From assembly GCA_964384915.1 (NCBI GenBank), contig CAYLMA010000004.1, positions 62,001 through 126,000 of the forward strand: a stretch of DNA of 64,000 bases. The letters are read 5' to 3'. The notes beneath the pieces are model-generated. The model was not told where the DNA came from. It ran no database searches and was given only the letters and a program-made list of their open reading frames with translations. The DNA is from Sulfurimicrobium sp964384915 (GTDB taxonomy: Bacteria; Pseudomonadota; Gammaproteobacteria; Burkholderiales; Sulfuricellaceae). Of this stretch, positions 45,888 through 55,087 are shown piece by piece; within the stretch, counting starts at the first letter, position 1; every line of letters begins with the position of its first letter. The translations under genes were made by a program, and so were the position numbers.

Positions 45888-47096
45888 TCAATTTTGCGCC
45901 CCGCCGGGCTGCTTGACGAGCTGCGACAGAGCCGACTCAACCCAGCCGTAGCCTATCCTTTCCTGCTCAAGGCGCAGATTCCCGCGTATCCGGTTGTCCC
46001 GCAAATCATCATACAGCGCGCTTTCCTCGGGATTCAGCCTGGGCAGGTCGCGTAGCGTTTGCTTCTCTTCCTCGCCCCATAGCGGTTCGAAGGCCAACAA
46101 GGTGGCGCGATCCATCAAGAACGACTCCACATGGTTGAACTGGCTGCGGATCTGGTCCAGGATGGCGAAGCCGTGGGTGTCGATATCGCCCCAGTAATGG
46201 ACGCGGCAGCGCGACAGCCATCCGGCCTGGCCCAGCATCTCGAAACCATAGCCCGCGCCAAAAATGACCAGGCTATCCTCCAGCATAGGGAAGGCCAGAA
46301 AGTTGATCTCGTTCTCGGTGATGAACACTCTTGTGACCGCGGGTTCGAGCCGGGCAAAGCTCCCGGCATCGAGCGTGATATCCTGCCCGGGCAAGGAGGG
46401 CAACAACCCCGGATCGAGCGGCCGAAAACGGATGCGCAAGGGTTTGTCGCGCAAGCCGTAACGCGCTGCAAACTGGCTAACGCCGTTGGCGGAGAAATCG
46501 ATAACCTCTGGGGGCAGAGCGCTGTCCAGCAGTTCAATGAGCACGCCGCGATGCGCCTCGATGAATTTGCTGTGCACGCCCGGAATGTCGACCTGTCGCA
46601 GATACACGCCGGGGCGGGGATGCGCCTGCAACCAGGCGACGATCTCCAGCAGCCGGTCCCATTCGCCGGCCAGCTCCAGCGCGCGCAGGGGGCGTTTGGC
46701 AAGCCACTCCAGCAATGGCGGCTGACGCTGGCGGGTTGTTTCCAGCAAGACGGCAAAGCGCGAAACTTCCCTTCGTTTGGCCGTCAACGCAATGGCGGCG
46801 TCGAGGCTGTCTATCCACACCTCCGCGGGAATGGTGTTTGCCCCGAAAACGCGATGTCTGAACGCGCGCATTTCCACCCGGCAGTGCCGCATGTCGCGAA
46901 ACTCGGCGACCCAGGCCCGCACTTCATCAAAGCGCTCGGCCATCTCGGCCGAGCTCGGGACCTTGAGCGCCAAGCGGCGCGGAAACAGCGCCTCCCCCGT
47001 CACCAGGCCGGATAGCAGCTCCCCCCTGTCCCACAGCCTCTGCAACTGGGCGCGCAAATCGGCCGGCCGGGTCCAGTTCACTCTGCCATCGATCAT
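45888..47096 (-). CDS. jetD: Wadjet nuclease subunit JetD (DUF3322/DUF2220)
   Basis: This 402-residue protein has an N-terminal DUF3322-like part (WTRPADLRAQLQRLWDRGELLSGLV...FPRRLALKVP) and a C-terminal Toprim-like DUF2220 part with acidic residues E261/E263 in FITENEINFLAFP and the DxD pair D304/D306 in HYWGDIDTHGFAILDQI. In Wadjet, JetD cleaves circular plasmid DNA after loop extrusion by JetABC. Its start overlaps the stop of the TumA-like gene (ATGA), so it is expressed with the toxin-antitoxin pair, not directly after jetC. Confidence 0.9.
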   Translation of the reverse strand: MIDGRVNWTRPADLRAQLQRLWDRGELLSGLVTGEALFPRRLALKVPSSAEMAERFDEVRAWVAEFRDMRHCRVEMRAFRHRVFGANTIPAEVWIDSLDAAIALTAKRREVSRFAVLLETTRQRQPPLLEWLAKRPLRALELAGEWDRLLEIVAWLQAHPRPGVYLRQVDIPGVHSKFIEAHRGVLIELLDSALPPEVIDFSANGVSQFAARYGLRDKPLRIRFRPLDPGLLPSLPGQDITLDAGSFARLEPAVTRVFITENEINFLAFPMLEDSLVIFGAGYGFEMLGQAGWLSRCRVHYWGDIDTHGFAILDQIRSQFNHVESFLMDRATLLAFEPLWGEEEKQTLRDLPRLNPEESALYDDLRDNRIRGNLRLEQERIGYGWVESALSQLVKQPGGAQN

Positions 47097-47455
47097 GCCG
47101 CTTTCGCGAGATCGAATTCAGCGTGAATACGGTTGAATGGAACAAACAATTTGCCGTATTCATCTTTCTCGACCAGGCCCCGCTCAATCAGCGCAGAAAT
47201 ATCACGGTGCACCGCGCTGGCATCACGGCCAAGGTGGCGCGCAAGTTCCCTCACGCCACAATGCCCAGTCCTTTGCAGCATATCCAGGACACCCCATCGT
47301 GCCGGAGTAAGCAAGCGAAAGAGGGTGGAGGGTGACTCGAAGCTCATGAACTCTCCAGCGTATTCACCAGATTCCCATGCATGGGTAAATTCCTGGCCCG
47401 CCTGTTCGAGCGCAGCCAGCACATCGGGCTGAATCTTGATCGTCAATGTCCTCAT
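47093..47455 (-). CDS. HTH antitoxin/regulator, TumA-like
   Basis: This 120-residue protein has a middle winged-helix domain (LLTPARWGVLDMLQRTGHCGVRELARHLGRDASAVHRDISALIERGLVEKDEYGKLFVPF) and a short N-terminal segment (TIKIQPDVLAALEQAGQEF). It sits 11 bases after a TumE-family gene, the usual toxin-then-HTH-antitoxin order of TumE/TumA modules, so an antitoxin that represses its own promoter is likely. Naming rests on family recall and context. Confidence 0.75.
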   Translation of the reverse strand: MRTLTIKIQPDVLAALEQAGQEFTHAWESGEYAGEFMSFESPSTLFRLLTPARWGVLDMLQRTGHCGVRELARHLGRDASAVHRDISALIERGLVEKDEYGKLFVPFNRIHAEFDLAKAA

Positions 47456-47466
47456 GCTTTTCTCCT

Positions 47467-47736
47467 TTACCTGACAGCGTTTGTGAAGTCCTTGACGAGG
47501 GCCGGAACTCCCGCAAAGTGGTATGGAAATTCCATCTCGCCCTCGTGCCTGTGATCGCCCTTGCCTCGCTCATTGTCAAAACCGATCACGCGCTTGCCGT
47601 TTTCCAGATAGACGAGCCTGTACTTGTACCGGTGCCCCGAGGGAAGGACGGAATTGGCCACCTCCCAGATCACCATGCGCAACATGGCGCCATCTTCAAA
47701 ATCCTGCTCAAAGCGATAAAGTAGCCGGGCTTTCAT
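47467..47736 (-). CDS. TumE-family (DUF6516) toxin
   Basis: This 89-residue protein (KARLLYRFEQDFEDGAMLRMVIWEVANSV...SGHRYKYRLVYLENGKRVIGFDNERGKGDHRH...) looks like the DUF6516/TumE toxin family. The conserved R-YRLVY and GFDNERGKGDHRH blocks are clear. The target is not visible from sequence. The ATG lies about where the predicted transcript begins, so the message may be leaderless. The gene sits between jetC and jetD inside the Wadjet locus. Confidence 0.75.
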   Translation of the reverse strand: MKARLLYRFEQDFEDGAMLRMVIWEVANSVLPSGHRYKYRLVYLENGKRVIGFDNERGKGDHRHEGEMEFPYHFAGVPALVKDFTNAVR

Positions 47737-47754
47737 GTTGATGTTTATATCAAC
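47737..47754. promoter_or_regulatory. Palindromic operator overlapping the tumE -10 box
   Basis: GTTGAT and ATCAAC form perfect 6-base arms around a 6-base centre, directly before the toxin start codon and over the -10 box. Binding there by the HTH protein encoded downstream would block transcription, the usual autoregulation of toxin-antitoxin modules. Confidence 0.6.
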
Positions 47755-47772
47755 ATACTAGGGCGCTGTCAA
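47744..47772 (-). promoter_or_regulatory. Near-consensus sigma-70 promoter of tumE-tumA-jetD
   Basis: On the minus strand TTGACA (47767-47772) is followed after exactly 17 bases by TATAAA (47744-47749), the best -35/-10 match I saw in the window. The expected start site falls at or next to the A of the toxin ATG (47736). The promoter lies just after the jetC stop at 47783. Confidence 0.8.
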
Positions 47773-47782
47773 ACTGATCACG

Positions 47783-50700
47783 CTAAGCGCCGACGACACC
47801 CCGTCGGCGCTCGTTTTCCGCGCGGTACTCCTCGATCGACAGATTGCGCAGCCTGGAATCGCGCCCTTCCTCGTTATACACGAAGCCTACGCTGGAAACG
47901 TAGGGTTCGATGATGTGGATTTTCTGCAAGGGGGTGACGATCAGCAGTTGCAGGTTGAGTTGGTCGAACAGGCGCAAACCGTATTGTGCGGATTCATCCG
48001 AACCGCGCCCGAAGGCTTCGTCTATCACCACGAAACGGAAAGAGCGCGAACGCACCGCCCCCCATTCCAGCCCGAATTGATAGGCCAGGCTCGCGGCCAG
48101 GATGGTGTAGGCCAGTTTTTCCTTCTGCCCGCCCGATTTGCCGCCGGAATCGGAATAATGCTCGTGCTCGCTGTCGTCATCGCGCCAGCGCTCGCTGGCG
48201 GCGAACACATACCAGTTGCGCACGTCGGTCACCTTGGCGGCCCAGCGGCGGTCCGGTTCCGACAGGCCTTCCCGCCCGCGGAAGCGCTCGATGATGTGCT
48301 TGACCTGCAGGAACTTGGCTTCCGAATACTGGGCGTCTTCCGAGCCCGTCAGCGCGCCTTCAGTGCAGGCGCGCAACTCGGCCTGGAAATCGCGGATGTC
48401 GGCATCAGGCGCGGTCTGCGCTTCCAGCACGATGTAGCGCCCGGTATTGTAGTCAATCTTGGTGAGCGATTCGTTGATGCGCGCGATGCGCTCCTTGATC
48501 GTTTCCCGCTCGCGTGCCAGTTGCGACTGGAAGTTGGCCACTTCGCGGATGGTGTTCTCGTTGAGCAATTCCTTGAAACGCGCCTCGAAGCGGGGCAGAT
48601 CGTCAGCCGCCAGGTTTTGCAGCATCGTCCGGTATTCGGAGGCCGCTTCCATACTGGCATCGACCTCGGCGGTTTCCAGCTTGAACGCCTCCTTGTAGGC
48701 GGCCATGGCCTGGATGACCCTGTCGCGCAGCGATTTGAGTTTCCTGTCTTCGGCGTCGATCCTGGCCTGCAGCCAGTCGCGCATGTCCCGCTCGCGGTTG
48801 TCGCAGGATTCGATACTGAGAGAGTGCTCGCCCAGGGCCTCGCCGCGCAGGGCTTCGAGGCGCTCGAACCAGCCGCTTTGCGCCGGGCCGAGCAGCGCCA
48901 AGGTTTGCTCGCGCAGATTCTCGGCGGCCTCGCGTTTGGCCTGGGTTGCCCCCAGTTCGCGCGTCTTGTCCGCCAGCGCCGTTTCCGTCAGGGAAAGCTC
49001 GCCCTGCAGCGCAGCCAGGCGCGCGCTCAGGCTCTGGAGCAAGTCGGAAGCCGACTCCAGCTGACGCTTCTCTTCCTGTAGTTTCGCCACCTCGACAGCC
49101 AGGCTTTGCCAGTCGAGTTCGCTGAAATCCGCATATTCGTCGAGCTTCGAAAGCACGGTGAGGCGCTCCTTGAGCGCGCCCTGCTCGGCCTGTATCTTGC
49201 CGAGCAGGGCGCCCAGCTCTCCCAGCTTCATTTCCAGCTGCCGCGCCCGGGCCTCGAGTGCTGCGATCTTGGCCGCGTTGCTCCAGCCCAGCACGTAGCG
49301 GCTGCGGTCATCCAGGCGGTGACGGTCGTCTTTCTCGTGGCGCTCGCCGGGCGCCTTGGTCTGCCCGGCTCGAGTAATGGCGCGGGCCTCGCGCCGGAAC
49401 TGCTCCTGCGTGGCGCAGCAGGCAACATCGAAGCGGTGCGCCAGCTCGCGTTCCAGCCAGTCGTAGAGAGGCGAATCAGGCTTGATGGCCAGCTTGCGCG
49501 CCAGCGAATCCCGGTGCAGGCTGGGCAGCTCGGCGCGCGAACCCTGGCGCACCCGGAAATACACCAGGCGTCCCCGCAGGTGGGTTCTGTCAACCCAGTC
49601 CGCAACGTCCGCATAATGGGCGTCCGGCACCAGCAGCGACAAGCCGAAATTGCGCAACAGCCGCTCGGCAGCCCCTTCCCAGTCGCGCTCGTCCTCATGC
49701 ACCTGCAGCAGCTCACCGGCGAACGGCATTTCCGCCTCGGACAAACCCAGCGCCTTGCACAGGGCCACCCGCATGGCCACCTGCTCGGCGGGGATATTGC
49801 TGCGCCGCGCTTTCAGGCTGTCGATTTCGGCTGAAATCTCATCATGCTGCTGCCTGCCCTGCCGCAAGCTCACCCCGTGCTCGGTCAGGCCGTTTTGCAG
49901 GCTTGCTTCCCTTGCCAGCGCAGCCTCCGCCAGGCCCGCGAAACGCTGCCGCTGGGCGCCGAATCCGTCCTCATCGCCGGCCGGCGTCTCACCCAGGACG
50001 CGCACCAGCTCGCCATAACGCTCGGCCTTGCGCTCGCGCGCCTGGCGCTCCTGGTCTTTCCTGCGGATTTCCACGGCGAGGCGCTCCAGCCGGTCGCCGC
50101 CGTTTTCGGCAATGCTGCGCTTCAATTCAGTTTCGCTTACCCGCTGGGCGTCCCGAATTTCCTCGAATCGTTTGGCCTGAGCATTCTGCCGCTGCCATTC
50201 CTCCGCCAGGCCGGCGATGCGTTTTTCCAGCAGCCCGAGTTTCAGTCCTGCGAACCAGGGCCTGAGCGCCTCGCGGCAGGCGCGCAGTTCCTCGCTGCGG
50301 CTGGTGAGATCGGCATGCCGGTCGCAATCCGCCATCAGGGGCGTCAGCATTTCCACCTGGCGCTTGGCCTTGAGCACTGCCTCATGCGCCCGGTTGAGGT
50401 CATCAAAGTGCCCGATCAGGGCCGTGATGCGTGACGCAACCTCAAACGGCTCGAGCATGTGGCTGCGCACGAAATCGGTGAGGTTGCCGACGGACTTCAT
50501 CGACACCGTCTGATGGAACAATTCCAGTGCCTGGTCGTTCTCAATGCCGAAGCGTCGCCGGAACCAGGCGCCGTAGGGCGGAAAACTGTCGAATACGTCT
50601 GCATTCAAGATCCGCAGTTTCTTACGCAAGGCGGAAATGTCCGGGCCGAACTGCGCGAAGTCAGCCGCAATCGACAAATCGCGCTCCGCGCCGACGAAGA

Positions 50701-51157
50701 AGCGCGCGGGCTGCCCCTGTGCCTCCTTCATCCAGAAAACCTGGGCCAGCGTCACCGTCTGGTCGTAGCCCGCGTTGTGAAACACGCCCAGGATGACCGA
50801 ATAGTTGTTGTGATCGCGCAAAGCCACTGGCTTGGCGGAACCGGACACTTCATTGCGCTCCGACTTGTAATGCCCGAGCACGTAGGAGCGCAGCGAGCGC
50901 TCCTTGCTGTCGGCCCCGGCGGCCTTGTTGTAGGCGATGCGGTGCGCGGGCACCAGCAGCGTGGTGACCGCATCGACCAGGGTTGACTTGCCCGATCCGA
51001 TGTCGCCGGTGAGCAGGGCGTTTTTTCCCGCCGGATTCAGCGTCCACACCCGGCCATCGAAAGTGCCCCAGTTGAAGACTTCCAGGCGCTGCAGGCGAAA
51101 GCCAGAAAGCGTGTCGTCGGCGACGAAATCGAAGCCCAGGGTCTGCAAATCATTCAT
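47783..51157 (-). CDS. jetC: Wadjet SMC-like ATPase JetC
   Basis: This 1124-residue MukB/MksB-like SMC protein has Walker A GDIGSGKST at 51-59 in the N-terminal head, long coiled-coil arms (about residues 270-950), and a C-terminal head with ABC signature SGGQKEKLAYTILAASLAY and Walker B FRFVVIDEAFGRGSDE. It is the DNA-loop-extruding motor of Wadjet. ATG 51157 follows GGAGAG and overlaps the jetB end by 8 bases; the frame extends to 51232 without support. Confidence 0.93.
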   Translation of the reverse strand: MNDLQTLGFDFVADDTLSGFRLQRLEVFNWGTFDGRVWTLNPAGKNALLTGDIGSGKSTLVDAVTTLLVPAHRIAYNKAAGADSKERSLRSYVLGHYKSERNEVSGSAKPVALRDHNNYSVILGVFHNAGYDQTVTLAQVFWMKEAQGQPARFFVGAERDLSIAADFAQFGPDISALRKKLRILNADVFDSFPPYGAWFRRRFGIENDQALELFHQTVSMKSVGNLTDFVRSHMLEPFEVASRITALIGHFDDLNRAHEAVLKAKRQVEMLTPLMADCDRHADLTSRSEELRACREALRPWFAGLKLGLLEKRIAGLAEEWQRQNAQAKRFEEIRDAQRVSETELKRSIAENGGDRLERLAVEIRRKDQERQARERKAERYGELVRVLGETPAGDEDGFGAQRQRFAGLAEAALAREASLQNGLTEHGVSLRQGRQQHDEISAEIDSLKARRSNIPAEQVAMRVALCKALGLSEAEMPFAGELLQVHEDERDWEGAAERLLRNFGLSLLVPDAHYADVADWVDRTHLRGRLVYFRVRQGSRAELPSLHRDSLARKLAIKPDSPLYDWLERELAHRFDVACCATQEQFRREARAITRAGQTKAPGERHEKDDRHRLDDRSRYVLGWSNAAKIAALEARARQLEMKLGELGALLGKIQAEQGALKERLTVLSKLDEYADFSELDWQSLAVEVAKLQEEKRQLESASDLLQSLSARLAALQGELSLTETALADKTRELGATQAKREAAENLREQTLALLGPAQSGWFERLEALRGEALGEHSLSIESCDNRERDMRDWLQARIDAEDRKLKSLRDRVIQAMAAYKEAFKLETAEVDASMEAASEYRTMLQNLAADDLPRFEARFKELLNENTIREVANFQSQLARERETIKERIARINESLTKIDYNTGRYIVLEAQTAPDADIRDFQAELRACTEGALTGSEDAQYSEAKFLQVKHIIERFRGREGLSEPDRRWAAKVTDVRNWYVFAASERWRDDDSEHEHYSDSGGKSGGQKEKLAYTILAASLAYQFGLEWGAVRSRSFRFVVIDEAFGRGSDESAQYGLRLFDQLNLQLLIVTPLQKIHIIEPYVSSVGFVYNEEGRDSRLRNLSIEEYRAENERRRGVVGA

Positions 51158-51776
51158 CGCCAGACTCTCCAAGCTGAACCTGATAGGCCGCCAGCCGCGC
51201 GTCGAAATCCGCCAGCCATTGCGCGTCCACAAAAGCCTTGAGAATGCGGCGCACCTCGAATGCAGGCTGGCCCGCGCCCGCCTTGAGCTTGCGCAGAAAG
51301 CCCAGTTCCACGATCCTGTTCAGGTGGGTCTCGATCTGGTCGATCAGTTTCGCCTCGTTGCTGCTTTCGGGCAGAAACACCCGGACCAGCTCGACAATTT
51401 CATCACGGCTCAGCACCAGCCGCATGTCGCCGCCGCTGGCGTCAAATTCGGCCAGCTTCTTGCGCAACAGCGCCAGCAGCAGGCTCACCGGAAAGGACAG
51501 CGGCCGCCGCGCCACCAGGCGGGGCAGCCTGGGCGCCGCATCGTCCCCGCTTTCCGGGCGCGCGCGCAGAAAGGCATAACCCTCGGACTCGTCGAGCACC
51601 AGCTCCAGGCCCAGCACCGCCATGTAATCACGCACCCGCGCCTGCAAGTTGAGCAAGGTATTCCACAGGCCGGCATCGGCTTCCTGGTAAATCACGCCCT
51701 TGAGCAAAAGGATGACCGGTGCCGATAAATCGACGCCTGCCGCCCCAATTTCCAGTTCCTGTTCCACTACCCTCAC
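51150..51776 (-). CDS. jetB: Wadjet KITE subunit JetB (DUF4194)
   Basis: This 208-residue MukE-like winged-helix subunit (VILLLKGVIYQEADAGLWNTLLNLQARVRDYMAVLGLELVLDESEGYAFLRAR...ETHLNRIVELGFLRKL) is typical of DUF4194. It joins kleisin and ATPase. The GTG start overlaps the jetA stop (GTGA), and the 3' end overlaps jetC, so jetABC are strictly coupled. Confidence 0.92.
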   Translation of the reverse strand: MRVVEQELEIGAAGVDLSAPVILLLKGVIYQEADAGLWNTLLNLQARVRDYMAVLGLELVLDESEGYAFLRARPESGDDAAPRLPRLVARRPLSFPVSLLLALLRKKLAEFDASGGDMRLVLSRDEIVELVRVFLPESSNEAKLIDQIETHLNRIVELGFLRKLKAGAGQPAFEVRRILKAFVDAQWLADFDARLAAYQVQLGESGDE

Positions 51777-53227
51777 CTCACAAAGATCACGCGCGGCAAG
51801 CGCGCCTGCTTCATTTGTTCCTGGCCATCCGCCCCCTCCCGCCTCCAGACGACGGTCTCGGTCGCATCCTCATCCACCACGGCCTTGAAAGTATCCCCGG
51901 CAAGCTGCAGGTAGGCCACCAGTTCGGCCAGCCCGTGCTGCAGCGGCTGCATCTCGCACAGCTCGCTCAGCGTGATTTGCGCGCGGTCCTGCAAGGCATG
52001 GCGGACATGCCGCGCCAGGGCGCCCTTGTCGATCACCACCTGCGCGTAAAGCGCTGCCGCGTCCACATCGGCATCGCCCGTCTCCAGCGCCACATCGGCG
52101 ATCACCGGCTTGATGGCCGGGGTATGGAGCGGCCGCTCCATCGGCAGGTCGATATCGGCTGCCGTGTCCGCGATATCCATCACCGCGCCCGGCGGGGAAA
52201 ACGCCCGCAAGGCCAGCGCCTTGGCTTCGATGCCATGCAGAATATCCATGATGCGGCGATTTTCCAGCCAGGCCTGGTCGTCCAGGAAACGCCGCAATTG
52301 CTGCGAGAGCTGGGCCACGGTGCGCTGGGTGTGCTCGCCGGCTTCAAGCCAGTCGTAGTGCACGCGGCGCGTTCGCGCGTCGGGCTTGAGCTCGGCGACC
52401 GGCGGCAAGCAGAGGACGCGATCAAGCAGCGCCGACAGCTCTTCCTGCCTGCTGCTGGACATCAGGAAATCCCAGAATGCGCGGAAACTCTTGCCCTGGT
52501 CGGAGTCGGAAATCGCATCGCGCTCGCCCATGATCTCTTCCAGCAACTCGCCTTTTGAGCCTTCCCATAGCGCGATGCGTTCCCGCACGCGCCGGTCAAG
52601 CCCGCGAAAATTATGCTCCACCTCGCGGAAATCGGCGAGCAACTCGCGCGCAATCTGGATGAATTGCTGGAAGCGGTCTTTTAACGCGGTGTCGTCCAGC
52701 AGCGGAATATCGCCAGACAAAACGCGCGCCATCTCGGCGTCGATCTCGTCGCGCCGCCGCTGCAGCTCGGCAATGCGTGCCTCTGGATCAGTTTCGCTGC
52801 CCTCGTTCATCTGCTTGAGCAATTCGAACAGGGTGAGCAAGCGCGACTCGGTGCCCACAAAGCTGCGTTCGGTCAGCGTCCCAAGCCAGGCTATCGCCTT
52901 CTCGGTAGCGGGGGTCAGGTCGAAATTTGGCTCGTCCGAACCTTGCACGTAAAACTTGCGCAGCCAGGCCTTTTCGCTGCTCGCCCAGTCATTGAGGTAT
53001 TCGAGCGCCGGTTTCGGGAACATCTCACTCCCGAGGCCTTCCCGCAAGGCAAAAATCTCATCCTCCAGCGCCTCCACCAGGTCAGCCTGAGCCATCACCC
53101 GCACGTTCGGAACGATGAATATGCGCTGCAAAAAACTCGCCACCAGCGGTGCATGATCGGAGCGCAGCAATCGCCAGGCGGGGTGGCTCTGGCGCAACAA
53201 ATCGAGCGTGGCGTAATCGAGGCTCAA
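51773..53227 (-). CDS. jetA: Wadjet kleisin-like subunit JetA (DUF3375)
   Basis: This 484-residue MukF-like kleisin opens SLDYATLDLLRQSHPAWRLLRSDHAPLVASFLQRIF, the usual DUF3375 start, and is mostly helical after that. The only sensible start is TTG at 53227, four bases after GAGGG; it overlaps the sdhA stop as TTGA. JetA therefore depends on translation of sdhA, a metabolic gene, or on re-initiation at it. Upstream extension of the frame is antisense-like shadow of sdhA and is not counted. Confidence 0.9.
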   Translation of the reverse strand: MSLDYATLDLLRQSHPAWRLLRSDHAPLVASFLQRIFIVPNVRVMAQADLVEALEDEIFALREGLGSEMFPKPALEYLNDWASSEKAWLRKFYVQGSDEPNFDLTPATEKAIAWLGTLTERSFVGTESRLLTLFELLKQMNEGSETDPEARIAELQRRRDEIDAEMARVLSGDIPLLDDTALKDRFQQFIQIARELLADFREVEHNFRGLDRRVRERIALWEGSKGELLEEIMGERDAISDSDQGKSFRAFWDFLMSSSRQEELSALLDRVLCLPPVAELKPDARTRRVHYDWLEAGEHTQRTVAQLSQQLRRFLDDQAWLENRRIMDILHGIEAKALALRAFSPPGAVMDIADTAADIDLPMERPLHTPAIKPVIADVALETGDADVDAAALYAQVVIDKGALARHVRHALQDRAQITLSELCEMQPLQHGLAELVAYLQLAGDTFKAVVDEDATETVVWRREGADGQEQMKQARLPRVIFVR

Positions 53228-54984
53228 TACACCCTCGCCTTGGGCTGGAACGCCTCCACCGTCAAGGGCTTCAGCCGCACCGGCTTGTAATCGAGGCGAT
53301 TTCCCTCGGCAAAGTACAGGGTGTGCTTCATCCACGCCTTGTCGTCGCGTGCCGCGTAGTCGTCGCGCGCATGGGCTCCGCGGCTTTCCCGGCGCGCGGC
53401 GGCGGAGAACATGGTGGCCAGCGCCACGGCCATGAGGTTTTCCAGCTCCAGCGCCTCGATGCGGCCGGTGTTGTATATCCTGCTGTGGTCGCGCAGCACC
53501 ACCTCGGGCAGTTTGGCGGCGATTTCCAGCATCTTGTTCACGCCATCGCGCAATACTTCCTCGGTGCGGAACACGCCGCAGTGGAGCTGCATGGTCTTGC
53601 GCATTTCCTCGCGCAATTCCGGCACGGTGAGGCCCCCGCCCTTCCTGTCCCAGCGCGCCAGGCGCGCCGCGATGCGCTCCAGCGCCTGGGTGGGCACGGG
53701 GCGCGGGTAGGGATTCTCGCGGCAGTATTCGATCACGTCGTTGCCGGCTGCGCGGCCGAACACGATCAGGTCGAGCAGCGAATTGCTGCCCAGCCGGTTG
53801 GCGCCATGCACCGACACGCAGGCGCACTCGCCGATGGCGTACAGGCCGGGCACCGCTTCTTCCGGGCCGGTCGCGGTCGGCATCACCACCTGGCCGTGCA
53901 GGTTGGTGGGGATGCCGCCCATCATGTAATGCACCGTGGGCACCACCGGGATGGGGTCTCTGGCCGGATCGATGTGGGCGAACTTCAGCGCCAGTTCGCG
54001 GACGCCGGGCAGGCGCTGCTGGATCACTTCCGGCCCGAGGTGGTCGAGCTTGAGCAGCACGTGGTCGCCGTCCTTGCCGCAGCCGCGCCCTTCGAATATT
54101 TCGACAGCCATGGCGCGCGACACCACGTCGCGGCTGGCGAGATCCTTGGCGTTGGGCGCATAGCGCTCCATGAAGCGCTCGCCGTCCTTGTTCACCAGGT
54201 AGCCGCCCTCGCCGCGCACGCCCTCGGTGATCAATACCCCGGCGCCGTAAACCCCGGTCGGGTGGAACTGCCAAAACTCCATGTCTTCCAGCGGGATGCC
54301 GGCCCGGAGCGCCATGCCGAGGCCGTCGCCGGTATTGATCAGGGCGTTGGTGGTGGCGGAGAAAATGCGCCCCGCCCCGCCGGTGGCGAGGATGGTGGCG
54401 CGTGCCTCGATGAAGATCGGTTCGCCCGATTCGATCCCCAGCGCCACCACGCCCTGGGAATAGCCTTCCTCGTCCATCACCAGATCGACGGCGAAATATT
54501 CCTCGAAGAAATGGGTGCGCGCCGCGATGTTGCGCTGGTACAGGGTATGCAACATGGCATGGCCGGTGCGGTCCGCCACCGCGCAGGTGCGCACGGCGGG
54601 CGCGCCGCCGTAGTCCTGGGTCATGCCACCGAAGGGACGCTGGTAGATCTTGCCGTTCTCCAGCCGGTCGAAGGGCATGCCGAAATGCTCCAGCTCGATC
54701 ACCGCCTCGTTGGCCTGGCGGCACATGAACTCGATAGCGTCCTGGTCGCCGAGGTAATCCGAGCCCTTGACCGTGTCGTACATGTGCCAGTGCCAGTTGT
54801 CCTCGCTCACGTTGCCGAGGCTGGCGGCGATGCCGCCCTGGGCGGAAACGGTATGCGAGCGGGTGGGAAACACCTTGGACACCACGGCCACCTTGAGGTC
54901 GGCATGGGCCAATTGCAGCGCAGCCCTGAGCCCTGCCCCGCCGCCGCCGATAATCACTGCGTCAAAAGTCCGTTTCTGAATCAC
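53224..54984 (-). CDS. sdhA: Succinate dehydrogenase flavoprotein subunit
   Basis: This 586-residue subunit has the FAD-binding GGGGAGLRAALQLA, the covalent flavin His in FPTRSHTVSAQGGIAASLGN, and active-site HPTG and HGANRLGSNSLLDLIVFGRAAG. It oxidises succinate to fumarate. The GTG at 54984 has GAAGAGGG upstream and gives KRTFDAVIIGGGGAG, the normal opening; a GTG at 55047 adds non-conserved residues. Instead of overlapping sdhD it starts 145 bases later, behind a second, broken sdhA opening. Its stop is shared with the jetA start. Confidence 0.95.
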   Translation of the reverse strand: MIQKRTFDAVIIGGGGAGLRAALQLAHADLKVAVVSKVFPTRSHTVSAQGGIAASLGNVSEDNWHWHMYDTVKGSDYLGDQDAIEFMCRQANEAVIELEHFGMPFDRLENGKIYQRPFGGMTQDYGGAPAVRTCAVADRTGHAMLHTLYQRNIAARTHFFEEYFAVDLVMDEEGYSQGVVALGIESGEPIFIEARATILATGGAGRIFSATTNALINTGDGLGMALRAGIPLEDMEFWQFHPTGVYGAGVLITEGVRGEGGYLVNKDGERFMERYAPNAKDLASRDVVSRAMAVEIFEGRGCGKDGDHVLLKLDHLGPEVIQQRLPGVRELALKFAHIDPARDPIPVVPTVHYMMGGIPTNLHGQVVMPTATGPEEAVPGLYAIGECACVSVHGANRLGSNSLLDLIVFGRAAGNDVIEYCRENPYPRPVPTQALERIAARLARWDRKGGGLTVPELREEMRKTMQLHCGVFRTEEVLRDGVNKMLEIAAKLPEVVLRDHSRIYNTGRIEALELENLMAVALATMFSAAARRESRGAHARDDYAARDDKAWMKHTLYFAEGNRLDYKPVRLKPLTVEAFQPKARVY

Positions 54985-55087
54985 GTCATGCCCTCTTCGA
55001 CATACTGCTGGTGTATCGGCGGCCAGCACCGATTCGCGGACGTTCACATCCCCGTAAGCGGGGCCCCTGCTCCCTGCTCACGTCGCT

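Noticed and set aside
47093..47736. The two small genes as Wadjet accessory subunits
   Set aside because: They resemble a TumE toxin and an HTH antitoxin and have their own promoter; JetA, B, C and D are already complete.
53228..54724. Upstream extension of the jetA frame
   Set aside because: The sequence is an Arg/Gly-rich shadow of sdhA; DUF3375-like sequence begins only at the TTG at 53227.
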